Source: Zygaena filipendulae (lineage: Eukaryota > Arthropoda > Insecta > Lepidoptera > Zygaenidae). Taken from it: a DNA stretch of 64,000 nt. The position numbers were made by a program, and so were the translations under genes. Every line of letters starts with the position of its first letter. Within the stretch, counting starts at the first letter, position 1. Under the pieces are notes generated by a model that did not search any database, was not told the DNA's origin, and saw only the letters and a program-made list of their open reading frames with translations. The stretch spans positions 5,292,501-5,356,500 of the forward strand of contig OU015669.1 in the NCBI GenBank assembly GCA_907165275.2, in the 5' to 3' direction. Shown one piece after another: positions 36,201 through 46,722 of the stretch.

Positions 36201-39200
36201 ATTAAATAACACGATATTATGAAATATCAATAATAATTAACTTTTTTATAAATTATAGACACATCGTGTTTAAGTAGGTAAACTAATCAAACACGGATTG
36301 CAAGTGACTATAGTATTATAATATTATCTGTGCAAGTGGTAACGCCTTGTGAATATTTGAATTAAATGACTTTCAAATATTTCATTTCAATTCAAATACA
36401 TATTATTATCTATCCCCGTATTTCAGACGTCAATACAGAACCAGTTTATTTAAATTGGACCAATGGAAGACCAGTTGACGAAGTGTTTGGACCAGAAGAT
36501 GCAGTTTACTGTATCGTTAGCGATCCTTCCAATCATACAGTGTATGACGGATTTGGCAAATGTCGTATAGTTCTAGAGAGAGCATCCAACGATCACAATG
36601 GTGTTTGGAGTATGATCGTTGGTTTACCTGGAAAAGTGATTACTCAGAAACATGATGTTTACGTTACTATCACAGATGACGGTATGTTGTTTGATATTGC
36701 TTTGTTATTCACAATGATCCTAAAGTTAATTTGACATCCACACTGAGTTAGGTACCGTTTCCATTAAAAAATAAACCAGCTGATTAAATACTGATGCAGT
36801 AGATTTAACAGAAACACTGGTGGTAAACCAGTTTGTTACAGTTATTATCGATTTCTTGCAGAATCTAAAGCCTTAGCAAACACCACTGTAGTTAAAAGTA
36901 ATGCTGGAGATATGATGGTTGCATTGTCCTGTTCCGTTTCAAGTGAACATCAGGTGCGGGCTTGTAAGTTCAGGGAGCCATCCGGGCGAGTGCTGCTCGC
37001 TACTGAAGGAGTAGGTCAAGATAGATACTACTTCCATGGAATGGGCACAAGGTAATCGGAACTGAGATTTACTGGTCCCTAGGACCCATAAACATCGGCA
37101 CTTGACTGACAAAAAAGGAAAACAGGAGGGCGTAATAAATAATGCTTCTCTAAAGAAAAATTTAGTTGAAAAAAGCCCTAGCTTGTCTTTACAATTGTAA
37201 TTACTATGATTTTAGATTGAAGCTTGTTTTTTCAATGACAGATATGAATCCGGCATCTACAGCCACGACTGCGGGCTTCGCATCGCCAACCCTACAGTCC
37301 AAGAACTTGGCTTATGGCGCTGTGCTATAGAAACTGTGGAGGAAACATACTACGGCTTCTTGACAGTTCTTTGCCCCTGGGCCATGCAGGACCCAGCAAT
37401 CGCTGCTCAAGTCATATCAGGTATCTACCAATATCTACCAACAGTATTTGTTCTTTTATGAATGATTAGAAATTAAAAAAAAAGTTGTTTATCCACCTAT
37501 TACCTAATATAATCTTAACTCCAACCCCAAACTCCAATAATTAATTGACTTACATATTTTTTAATAATTCGTTTCTAGAACCTAAGCTGATTGCTGAAAG
37601 AGAGCTGGTAACGAGCATGGAAGGTGAAAATGTAGATCTCTCCTGCTATGTCCAGTCAGCCATCCGCTACTGCTACTTCAGGTCTTCGAATGGCAGCATT
37701 TACAACGTAGGATCAGGTACTATTCACACTATTACTGATTGACCTAAATATTAAAAAATCATATTCTGTACGTCATAAGACACGTTGTAAATGTATTCTT
37801 TTGATGTGACACTTTTTTGACCACGAGGAAATAGCAATGTTTTGTGGCGGCGTTATCTTAACGTGATAGGTTATGGTCATTCATACCAGGGGTTACGAAA
37901 ACCGCGGCACCCTTGTTGTGCTTAAAATAATTAAAACACCTACTCTTAAAGTGGTTTGACTACTAAGGAAAACAAGAAAATACAATACAGTATATTATAA
38001 TAATAAATACAGCTTAACCTTTAATGCGAAGGCAGCTGATACTGTTTTTATGAATTTTTCATTATTTCTTTTAGGTTGAAGGAACTAGTGAAAAATTACT
38101 TAATTCCAATTTTTGTGAAAGTTTGAAAGTTAAGGAATGAGTTGGCACCGATGGCAGCCGCTCGAACTTCTTGGTCCTTGGATGTTATTTACTTAAAAAA
38201 CACTACCGCGCTTGTGATCAGACTTGGAGTACGTGGGCGCTGGCTTCGACGCCGGCGAGTGTGGCGGCAGGTTGCCCAGGGTGCAGGTGAACGACAGCGG
38301 CGTCTGGTCCTGCCATGTTGGCCTCACCAACCACTCTCTACAGGAACAACGCGCCAACTTCGTCGTCACTGTTGAAGGTAAGATCGAGTGATAGGTAGAG
38401 GTATATCTACGTATTTACAGAGAGAACTGTCCCCCCCCCCCCCCCGTTTCACCTACGGTAATTTCGGAGTTCCCGTGGGAATTTTGAGATAAAAAGTACC
38501 CTATGTCACTCAGGACTACCGAAGCTTCCTAGAAGTGAAAGAATTTTCAAAATCGGTGCAGTAGATCCAGAGATTGCCCCTACAACGTTTCAAACTCACA
38601 ATTCACAAACTTTACCTTATTTTAATATTAGTTTATATAATAATATTATGTAGTATGTAGCTTGTAGTCATTTTTCTTATTGTCTTATTGTAATGTGATG
38701 TGATGTAGTTTCCATAATAAAATAATATGTATCCACTCTTGTGGTAATTTTTCAGATGCGCTGAAAGTATCCCAGGCCAGGACAGCCAGCGGCAACCACC
38801 TGCGGATATCAGCGGTTGCGTATCAGAACCACTCGCTCGATTACTGCAGATTCGTGCGCATCGACGGCTTTGGTAATAACACACAAAATTGCAAAAACCC
38901 CACCCTAGCAAGAAACTTCTTTGCCCACCCCAGAAATAGTAGAAGTAGTTTTAAAGAATTACTGTTTAATTGCTTTTAATTTTAGTCTCTATAGCTGTGC
39001 CCCGCGATTTCACCCGCGTGAGTTTCGGGATTCCCGCAGGAATTATTATTTTCTAAAATGAAAGTAGCCTAAGTTACTCTTTATAATCTCGTATAAATCC
39101 CGTTAAAATCAGTCCAGCCGTTTCAGAGATTAGACAGATAAACCGATATACAGACAGATAGAGAAAAAAATTATAAATTGATTTTTTTATGTAAGTACCG

Positions 39201-41307
39201 TATACTTTCATATGCATGCATTTAGTGAAACTGTGAAAAGCTGTTAATTTAGAATCACAAACAGACACTTCAATTTTATTTATATGTATAGATATGGGGG
39301 GCAGGGGCGCAGTGGGCAATGACCAAAGAGATCATAATATTATGGTAAATGCAAATTAATGACTTAAATCACCATAAACACTAATGTGGTATGAGATTTA
39401 GGGTAGGTATAGCTTGTTTAAACTAAAATGACGCGCCCCTCCATCGAGTATACGCACACGCACAACCGTTAAAATATCGATACGACACATATAAATCTGG
39501 TCTGTCTATTCATCACAAGTGGGCTATACTGGCGCCGCACTCACACTATTAAAGAGATATTATCAATACATGCATGATCTCGCATATCTAAAACTGCTAA
39601 TTGAGTAGGTAGTGGGGCGCGTCATTTTAGTTTAGACAAGCTATAACTAAAATTGACTTTGTACCTATACAAAATAACATAGCGCATAGGTAAGCGTAGA
39701 CCCCAAGACCAAAGAAAGTGGTATAGTAGAAAATCGTACTTATAGTAAGGGACTATTCCCATCAACTAATGCAGTTTATGAAATTACTCTACTGCTCTAC
39801 TCTATTTAAATCGTATCGTGTAATTGATAATTTTTTCATCAAGTTCGTGCTTCGTTAAATTTCCTTTTAGTCAAAGGAATGTCTTGTAAATTTCTTTTTA
39901 TAATTTCAACCTCAGACGAAATAAAAACTATCGTCTGAGTGTGGGCTCATCATATTTTTATCAGCAGGGCAATTATGTAACTTTTGTTGCTATCATATTT
40001 AAGTTTCAATCAGAAAAATAGCGATTTTGTGATTAATTAATCATGTTTAGACAGCTTTAACTTTGACGTAGGTATATGTTTATTTTGGATTATTGCTAGA
40101 TGTTGTAGGTGCCAAAAGGTGCTTATAGTAATCGCAAAACCGCCATGTTTTTTATTGAAACCGAAAAAATATAGAAACATAGTTACATAAATTGTCCCTC
40201 AAATATCTGTTTGTCAAGTAAGATAATGCCCATTATACAGGAAATGTGTCTATATAAACCTACTTACAATTCAAAACTTATCGACAGGTTTCACTACGGA
40301 AAATATCCCGAACGACTATTTGGATGAAAGTGTTTTGAGTTCTGGCCGCTGCGCCATATTCGTCGAGGAGGCCGCGCTGTTGGACCACCACCCGTGGACG
40401 GTCGTTGCCAGGTTCAGCGGACACGCCACCGAGATATCCAGGGTCACCACACACACCATCCAAGTGGACACTGGCCCAACTACAGGAATAAGTACATATA
40501 TGTTTTATATCGCAAACGTACTTTAAAGTTTAAGGGTACAATATGTTACCGAGGATAATAATTATTATTATTAACCGTTAGTTTACAAAGTCGGCGTTTT
40601 GTATACTTAATGTCGAGGACAGAAGATGTCATTATATGTTGTATTTTTGCGAGTTGCGAGCATCAGGATGCTCGCAATTCGTCAGAAGGCGCTAGGTTAG
40701 GTCAAACGGTACCGACTGCCGATATGCGGGGATATAGCAAAGCATTTTCTGCCCTCAGCATTATAGGTACAAAACTAGCTGTTCCTCGCGATTTAATCCT
40801 CGGTAATAACGGAGTTCCCGCGGGATTTCCGGGACAAAATGACAAAATAGATTAGTGTAGATGAAAATACGAAATGTTCTTTTTTGAAAAATAAATACAA
40901 TGACTTTGCAGTTTCTGAACAAACGAGTATGATATCGATGGTTTTTTTTATTACCACTCTAGCTTTTCCCCGTGGTTTCACTCTTAAATAACGTAATTTA
41001 AAGGAATCATAATAACTGCTAAATAAATATTTTGTTTTGTTTAGTTATCATTTGCTTCGTACACAACAAGTCAGAGACGATTGAAATAGATGTTACCTAT
41101 ATTTTGTCTCCAGGGTACAATTTCTTTATGACATCGGTAACGCTGCTGGTGGCGGCGGTGCTGTTGCTGCTATGTGGTGGCTTCATGTTCCCTAAGAAGA
41201 ATCGCGAGTGGACTTACGCCCGCGCGTCCACCCTCAGCAACTCAATACGCAGCAGCATCTTGAGAAAATCTTTAGCGAACAAACCGAAAACGGCTATGGC
41301 CGCTTAA
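30236..41307 (+). CDS. Type I membrane protein with about ten divergent Ig-like modules
   Basis: Fifteen coding exons join into one frame of about 1,179 residues: 30236-30290, 31594-31896, 32683-33069, 33378-33710, 34122-34466, 34797-35144, 35713-35979, 36427-36681, 36862-37051, 37242-37420, 37579-37716, 38222-38377, 38756-38872, 40288-40491 and 41045-41307. All have GT/AG borders, and the phases match at every junction (all phase 1 except phase 2 between exons 9 and 10). The product has a signal peptide, modules each built as Cys-X-hydrophobic-P-X-G followed by a Cys-X-I/V-X-I strand and D/G-X-W, one transmembrane helix and a 38-residue tail. The last two-exon modules resemble, from memory, the N-terminal Ig domain of fasciclin III. 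Adhesion or recognition is an inference; no specific function is known. Possible polyadenylation signals lie at about 42320 and 42357. A shorter relative lies downstream at 47.2-53.0 kb. Confidence 0.8.
30625..30990 (-). mobile_element. Two Helitron-like copies without hairpin, in intron 1
   Basis: First copy 30625-30780 (GGAGTTCCTGCGGG to CATTTTTATACATATAATA). Second copy about 30783-30990, starting CTAGGTATTTTCGGAGTTCCC and ending ATAATATTAGATTAG. The second contains the long hairpin listed separately at 30838-30891. Confidence 0.6.
30838..30891. repeat. Perfect hairpin, 23-bp arms and 8-nt loop
   Basis: Left arm TTCTTTCACTTATACGA and right arm TCGTATAAGTGAAAGAA, each extended by A/T runs, surround the loop AGCTATGG. 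Sister Helitron copies (38430, 46173, 54735) have only a single AAGTGAAAGAATTTT-type stretch here, so the hairpin arose by an inverted duplication within this copy. Confidence 0.75.
31594..36681 (+). CDS. Ig-like gene 1, exons 2-8 (modules 1-7)
   Basis: Seven consecutive exons each encode one module with phase-1 borders (approximate residues 19-119, 120-248, 249-359, 360-474, 475-590, 591-679, 680-764). Diagnostic pieces are CFLTAPNGE and VDDTGVWRLTY (1), CRVTIGPMEEKLLGSW (2), CHVITPNGE and LGYWTVYG (3), CLFRTPEGH and CRISIGP (4), CHIRTSNG and GDWMLI (5), CKLFAPDN and EGTWEIRY (6), and NHTVYDGFGKC with NGVWSM (7). These modules keep only one central Cys pair. For exon 4 the acceptor must be at 33377 (TTTCCAG|GC), because using the upstream TTCCAG at 33364 places a stop at once. 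Confidence 0.75.
35517..35612. mobile_element. 96-bp palindromic MITE in an intron
   Basis: Arms of about 40 bp (GATGGACAATCAACTCGG and complement of CCGTGTTGATTTCCCATC; CCCGGTGCTT and AAGCACCGGG) surround the loop ACATCATTTA. An exact AGTTACGAGT flanks it at 35507-35516 and 35613-35622. Confidence 0.75.
36862..40491 (+). CDS. Ig-like gene 1, exons 9-14 (modules 8-10)
   Basis: Three modules are each split over two exons. Module 8 (36862-37051, 37242-37420) and module 9 (37579-37716, 38222-38377) gain an extra Cys pair: LSCSVSSEHQVRACKF with LGLWRCAIE, and LSCYVQSAIRYCYF with VGAGFDAGECGG and SGVWSCHVG. Module 10 (38756-38872, 40288-40491) returns to a single pair (DYCRFVR and SGRCAIFVE) with PWTVVARF in place of the G-X-W motif. 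The four-Cys layout is closer to a canonical V/C2-like Ig fold. Confidence 0.72.
37749..37890 (+). repeat. Partial MITE of the CCCTTATTC family
   Basis: Keeps the interior TATTCTGTACGTCATAAGACACGTTGTAAATGTA and the right half with GGTTATGGTCATTCATACC, but lacks the left terminus. It lies in intron 11 of Ig-like gene 1. Confidence 0.5.
38430..38640 (-). mobile_element. Helitron copy with a C-tract at its 3' hairpin
   Basis: The usual CTGTCCCCCGCGGTTTCACC terminus is replaced by ACTGT followed by a pure C run (about 38433-38446) and GTTTCACC. The rest (GTCACTCAGGACTACCG, AGATCCAGAGATTGCC, ACAATTCACAAACTTTACC) matches the copy at 46173-46411. Confidence 0.65.
38995..39293 (-). mobile_element. 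Helitron-like, GCCTAAGTTACTC subfamily
   Basis: Starts CTATAGCTGTGCCCCGCG (terminus mutated), contains GTAGCCTAAGTTACTC and GCATTTAGTGAAACTGTG, and ends TTTATATGTATAGATA. It lies in intron 13 of Ig-like gene 1. Confidence 0.6.
39410..39643. mobile_element. 234-bp MITE, TA target duplication
   Basis: Left end TAGCTTGTTTAAACTAAAAT GACGCGCCCC and the complement of the right end agree at 29 of 30 positions. TA flanks both sides (39408-39409, 39644-39645). No open frame is present. It lies in intron 13. Confidence 0.8.
39911..39939. repeat. 29-bp palindromic micro-element
   Basis: Starts CTCAGACGAAATAAAAACT and ends TCGTCTGAG. Flanking octamers do not match. It lies in intron 13 of Ig-like gene 1. 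Confidence 0.6.
40775..40850 (-). repeat. Truncated Helitron 3' end
   Basis: CTAGCTGTTCCTCGCGATTT followed by GGAGTTCCCGCGGG. Only the terminal 75 bp remain. It lies in intron 14, where a second short remnant occurs near 40960. Confidence 0.55.
41045..41307 (+). CDS. Ig-like gene 1, exon 15 (transmembrane and tail)
   Basis: Encodes a hydrophobic segment, MTSVTLLVAAVLLLLCGG, flanked by PKKNR on the inner side, then a Ser/Arg-rich tail ending KPKTAMAA and TAA. Two acceptors are in frame: GTTTAG at 41044 and TCTCCAG at 41113. The second would remove 23 juxtamembrane residues, giving about 1,156 residues. I cannot tell which is used. Confidence 0.7.
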
Positions 41308-41727
41308 TTTCTTATACAGGCTGTAAACAAACTATATATCTGCTTTCACGTGACTTATTTTGACGCGTGCATAGATTACGTCAAACCTTACAAAAAAGTT
41401 AACTGCCTAAATACAGATCCATAATACTTAGGTTTCTTTTAATAATTATAACAGTTCTTGTGACGTAAATCATTCGAACCGATTAGGCAAGTTAGTACTT
41501 GCAATTGATTTTTTTTTTTGTTTTTAGTATGTACATACATACTAGCACGGGAATGCACATCGTACTTAATTGTTATTGTTAAGTTTGACTATACAGTATA
41601 CATATAATATAAATTCCCATATCGTCGGGGATAGTGGAAATCCGCGTAACTAGCATTGGATAAACCCGCGTATGTGACAAATCCTTTAGGTCGAAAATGC
41701 AATGTAGCCAATTTATAATACCGCGAC

Positions 41728-41764
41728 CTCAGACGAAATAAAAAGTCTTTTTATTTCGTCTGAC
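41728..41764. repeat. 37-bp palindromic micro-element with 8-bp direct repeats
   Basis: Arms TCAGACGAAATAAAAAG and CTTTTTATTTCGTCTGA are exact inverted repeats. ACCGCGAC flanks both sides (41720-41727, 41765-41772). It probably sits in the 3' UTR of Ig-like gene 1. Confidence 0.75.
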
Positions 41765-42638
41765 ACCGCGACCATAGACCGCGACCGTACCGTACCGACT
41801 TAATAATAACATTAAAATATTAGATAGATTGTTAAAAACACACAGAACAGATAAATTATTATTACAAGATCTGTAAAAATAAAAAAAATACAAAGTTTTA
41901 ACATTCTCCTGTAAGTTGTAACCTTATCCGTAGTGCAGATACGCGCTCCCTACCTGTACCAGTAGATTCGTGGTTTTGCACTATCCCCGAAGATATTATA
42001 CCTATTGCATTATTATAGTCTCTGATATTACGCACCCTGACAGCTTGATTGGTTCAACGAGAAACTGTCACGAAATAATCACAATGCGATTTTTTCTGTG
42101 ACTCGCATAGGTATAGGTTTATATAAATTAAGGAGGTGGGATCATATGATTTCTTTTACAAACATTAGGAAAACAATATCGATAACATCAGAAGACTAAA
42201 ACAAAGTAATGTGTAATAATTTGTTAATATAGTGTTTAATGTTAACCTATTTCAAAAAGTTGAGTACCCTATCTAATAGGTATGTATTACAATTACTGTG
42301 ATCATAAGGTGCCTATTAAAAATAAATACAATTGTGTATTGTGAAGAAAGTTAATGAATAAAGTATTATATCTACTTACATATAAAAAAATGGATTTATT
42401 TTATTTTAATTGGAAGCTTATATTAAAAAAATATAATAAAAAACCGAAAGTATCAACTTAGGGAACATACCAACCCATACTACGGGATCCATTTTTTTTT
42501 TTTTGACCCCCTGCCCCCACCCCTCACCCCTAGTTGTCATAAATGTATTTTTTCTTGCAAACAGAAAGTTATAAAATATATCTGGCTCATATGACTCGAG
42601 ACTCAAATTTTGTCTTTAGAGTAGTTTCGGGAATTATG

Positions 42639-42823
42639 GCCGATTAACAGCCGCACTCAGAGTCGACTTTAATGATTAGGTTAGTTAAGTATAGATTTTT
42701 AAAACAAAACTGCCGCAGTTTTGTTTTAAAAACCATTGATATAAGTAGTAAATCAATGTTAAAAAGCTGTACTTAACAAAGTAATCATTAAAGTCGACTC
42801 TGAGTGCGGCGGTAAGTCGGTCA
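42639..42823. mobile_element. 185-bp MITE with long inverted ends
   Basis: GCCGCACTCAGAGTCGACTT plus TAATGATTA at 42650-42678 is an exact inverted match to 42782-42810, and weaker pairing extends about 11 bp outward. The centre has another palindrome (AAAACAAAACTGC and GCAGTTTTGTTTT). Confidence 0.75.
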
Positions 42824-43960
42824 ATATGGCCAGTACTATAAACTATTATCTCTGAAACAAATACAAGATCGGGTGTACCGTATTGGCCATATTGGCGCGC
42901 CCCTTCCCTTTACCTCTCTAGCTGATTCCGGCGTTGTGGCGAGTGCGCGCTTGTCCAGCGCATGCAATGATCGAAAATTACGTGATTTGATGTTATTTTT
43001 TTGTAAGTTACACTCATTCCAGTTCCTCAAATTGTCATTCATTCATTTTTAAATTGCTAGTGCTTACTCAGTTTTGTAAGTAAACTTTTAAACTATAGTG
43101 TGGTGACAGTTTATAAGCATATTATTCACTAGATTTTAGGTTAGACTTTTATTTGTCAAAATTTATATTGACAAATAAAATTTATTATGGTATTTTGAAA
43201 ACCCCCTCCCGCCCCCGAATGGGTCACGTGACACGTCGTAGTATATATGGGTTGTTCCCTATATCAGTTTACATCCAAAGTTTGAAAAAGATAAACTTAG
43301 AAATAAATGTTTGTCGTAATCGAAGACGAAATAATAATTTTAAATGAAAACTCGAAAGAAGACTACCTACTCCTACCAGATTACCGTGTATATAGTTGGT
43401 AGGTACTTATATGCAAAATAAAAATATAAAAAATACGAATATAAGTTATATATATTATATCGATGATTGTTATTTGTTTTCAATGTTCATCTGTTTAAAT
43501 AAAACCCGGCACCTCTGCAAATAGTAATGTTGTATCCAATGTTGTATCGTATAGGATGTAAATTTAAACGAGGGACATATAGAAAGGATCTATTCAGTAT
43601 TCGATTGATTTCAACGTTTTAAAACCATTCTTGGTGTAATTACCTGATAAAAAAATATTCATTAAAACTGGACGCGCTCACTTCATACTTGGATGCTTGG
43701 ATCAATCAACGCCGCTCTCCTTTGTATTGTCGATGACGCACCAACAAATGAAATTCAATGACCATTTACCGTGTAAAACCACGTTTTCTGTGTGGTCTAT
43801 TAGTGTTTTTTCGGTATATATTTGTTAGTTACACACTACACAGGTATATATCTGTAAGCTTGAACGAGAGCCAGAATATAGGTATAGGTATCCCTCGTTG
43901 AAACTTACACCCTGTATTTTTAATATGTATAACAAAACACATGGTATACTTAATAACACA
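42824..43960. other. Non-coding, nothing recognised
   Basis: Contains a locally GC-rich patch at about 42885-42970 and no supported exon. Confidence 0.4.
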
Positions 43961-44163
43961 TCCTATACTAATATTATAAACGCGAAAGTTTGTCAGAATG
44001 TATGGATGGATGGATGGATGTTTGTTACTCTTTCTCGCAAAAACTACTGAAGGGATTTAAATGAAATTTTACAATAATAGATTAACACATAGGGTACTTT
44101 TTATCCTGGAATTCCCGCGGGAACTCTGAAATTAACGAGGGTGAAACAGCGGGGCACAACTAG
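43961..44163 (+). mobile_element. Short Helitron, head-to-tail with the next
   Basis: Begins TCCTATACTAATATTATAAA after an A, has a (GGAT)n run at about 44003-44020, and ends GCGGGGCACAACTAG. The next base is the T that starts the following copy. Confidence 0.75.
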
Positions 44164-44820
44164 TCCTTACTAATATCATAAATACTAAAGTGAGTTTGTT
44201 TGTTTGTTACGCTTTCATGGCTAAACGACTCAACCGATCACCACGAAATTCATACACGTTGTCAGAGGTAAGTACCTACAGAGAAGGACATAGGCTACTC
44301 TTTATTTTATTTTATTTTTTTTTTTCTTTATTTAGGGCAACAAACAACTAATACAATTTATATAATAACAAGAAAATATGTGTACCTACAGCGAAGTAAG
44401 GCAATTATATGGCCAACCACGTTACCCACGTCTTAAAAACACGTTGTCAGAGGTAAGTACAGAGAAGGACATAGAAATGAAATGAAATGAAATGAAATGA
44501 AATGAAATGAAATGAAATGAAATGAAATGAAATGAAATGAAATGAAATGAAATGAAATGAAATGAAATGAAATGAAATGAAATGAAATGAAATGAAATGA
44601 AATGAAATGAAATGAAATGAAATGAAATGAAATGAAATGAAATGAAATGAAATGAAATGAAATGAAATGAAATGAAATGAAATGAAATGAAATGAAATGA
44701 AATGAAATGAAATGAAATGAAATGAAATGAAATGAAATTAAATTAAATGAAATGAAATGAAATAAACTCATATTAAACACATAGGCTACTCTTTATCCCG
44801 GAATTCCCACGGGAATTTCG
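44164..44820 (+). mobile_element. Helitron copy expanded by microsatellites
   Basis: Starts TCCTTACTAATATCATAAAT immediately after the CTAG of the preceding copy. Its body is interrupted: CACGTTGTCAGAGGTAAGTA and AGAGAAGGACATAG occur twice (about 44258-44294 and 44441-44474), separated by a TTTTA-rich insert, and the second is followed by the (GAAAT)n array. Normal Helitron sequence resumes with CATAGGCTACTCTTTATCCC and GAATTCCCACGGG. The hairpin end is absent. Confidence 0.65.
44474..44763 (+). repeat. (GAAAT)n microsatellite, about 58 units
   Basis: 290 bp of GAAAT with two variant TAAAT units near 44738-44748. Open frames (FHFIS repeats on the minus strand) are artefacts. Confidence 0.95.
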
Positions 44821-45453
44821 ATTTCGATGCCGTGACCAAGGGAAATAGGGATTGATTTTTATATGTATACGATACGATTTATCGTAATAGAACTTATACT
44901 TATTCCAAATCCCTTTGGTATTTGTAGTTCCATTCTATATACCTAGTCTTTTAAGCTACCTACGCTGAACGCGAATTCGCTCGTTAAAAAGACATACCTA
45001 TCTAATTCACTAGTAGGTACCTACTATAAAATTGATATTATGTAGGTATGTAGTACAAGTGCAGTAAATCTTTTTACTCTTTAGGTGTTGGTATAAAATG
45101 TATGTACACATACCACAGTCACACACGCGAATAGGCGCACGCCTGTCTGTTGGAGGGGTGAGCAATGAGCATAGATTGAGTTTCCTAGAATTTTGCAGAT
45201 TTAGACCAGTCACCAGACTGTTAGTACTTACATAGTAGGTACATAACATATAACTAAGCTGTATGTTAATATGTTTCTAGGACATGTCAATTGAAGCAAT
45301 TAATACGAGAACTTGAAGAGTTTTGCAGAGAGAGGTCTGCTATATCTATCAACATGCTAAATTGAGTTTTGAGTCATGTGTTAGGTACAACTAACAGAAT
45401 TAGGTAACCTTAACAATAATATCGAAATATTTTTTTACAAAATTATGGAAATA

Positions 45454-45608
45454 CTAGCTGTTCGCCACGGTTTCACCCGCGTTAATTTCGGAGATCCCGC
45501 GGGAGTCCTTCCAATGCAATCTTTTTCTTCAAAATTTCACGATGATCGGTTCAGCCATTAAAGCGTGAAAGCGTAACAAACTCATTTTGTCATTTATAAT
45601 AGGAAGGA
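45454..45608 (-). mobile_element. Short Helitron
   Basis: CTAGCTGTTCGCCACGGTTT to ATTTATAATAGGAAGGA before a T. The core is shorter than usual because the TACCCTATGT section is missing. Confidence 0.65.
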
Positions 45609-45776
45609 TTTAAAACTAGATACGGTATAGTTACGATACTGAAACTTGCTACGAAAATAGTGAAAAGTGATACCTGGGTACATTTTGTTTAAAAACAAAT
45701 GTTATCTTTCTTTGTAAGGCAGTAAGTGGGTTGTTTTGGACTATCGGTCTACTAATTATTATATAACTAGCTGTTC

Positions 45777-45958
45777 CCCGCGGTCTCACCTGCGGTAATT
45801 TCGGAGTTCCCGCGGAAATTCTGGGATGAAAGTACCCTATGTAATTTTCTGCACCCTTGACAACGTGTATGCAAAATTTCATGATAATCGGTTGAGCCGT
45901 TAAGGCATGAAAGCGTAACAAACAAACTCACTTTCGCATTTATATATAATAGTAAGGA
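45777..45958 (-). mobile_element. Short Helitron, complete
   Basis: CTAGCTGTTCCCCGCGG to TATAATAGTAAGGA before a T. It contains the full common core (AAAATTTCATGATAATCGG). Confidence 0.7.
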
Positions 45959-46172
45959 TAATACATGTTAAATAATAATACGTATTGTATTATCATTACA
46001 AAAACTTTTGTCTTCATAAATTTACATCTAATTTTCAGTTCACGCCTAATAATAAGTAATGCACTTGAATGGAAACAAATTACACGACACGTAGCTTTTA
46101 AACGCAGATGGTAGAGTCAATTTTAAATAAAAGCCAACTGTTAGTGCCATATTTTATTTTGGATATAATATA

Positions 46173-46411
46173 CTAGCTGTTCCCCGAGGTATCACCCACG
46201 GTAATTTCGGAGTTCCGGATAAAAAGTACCCTATGTCACTCAGGACTACCGTATAGCTTCCTATAAGTGAAATTTTTTTCAAAATCGGTTCAGTAGATCC
46301 AGAGATTACCCCATAGATACAAGCCTACAACGTCACAAACTCATAACTCACAATAATTCACAAACTCACAAACTTTACCTCTTTATAATATTAGTAGGTA
46401 GGTATAGATAA
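46173..46411 (-). mobile_element. Helitron-like, AGATCCAGAGATTACC subfamily
   Basis: CTAGCTGTTCCCCGAGG, then GTCACTCAGGACTACCG, then ACAACGTCACAAACTC and a TAATATTAGTAGG end. Confidence 0.65.
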
Positions 46412-46489
46412 GTGTCAGAAAATCTAGTGCTAAATTTGTGAGGTTCGTGGTAATAATGATCTTCGGCTAGCTCAAATAAAAGATATTTT

Positions 46490-46722
46490 TGTAAATACCT
46501 GACTACCTGACTGAAAACCAGCGCTGAGGGTTCCCATCCTCAGCATATGCTGAGTCAGCTGCCATTTGCAGCAGCAGAGACACACCGTGACCAAAACCAG
46601 CCAACCAATATCTTTTTTTAAGTTTAGTTTGTAATTAATTTGTTTGTGATTTTGTTATTAAGTTTGTAAAACTTGTGTGTGTCTGTTGCGCAATAAAAAT
46701 TATTCTATTCTATTCTATTCTA
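46490..46722 (+). repeat. 3' end of an unidentified non-LTR retroelement
   Basis: Unique sequence with TGTGTGTCTGTTGCGCAATAAAAAT followed by a (TATTC)n tail at 46701-46720. A pentamer tail after a polyadenylation-like signal is typical of CR1/L2-type 3' ends. Confidence 0.5.

Noticed and set aside
44433..44780. 115-codon minus-strand frame with FHFIS repeats
   Set aside because: It is a translation of the (GAAAT)n array inside a Helitron copy.
46539..46554. CTCAGCATATGCTGAG, a perfect palindrome resembling the micro-elements
   Set aside because: It lacks the CTCAGAC core and the flanking octamers (TTCCCATC and TCAGCTGC) do not match, so it is probably coincidental.
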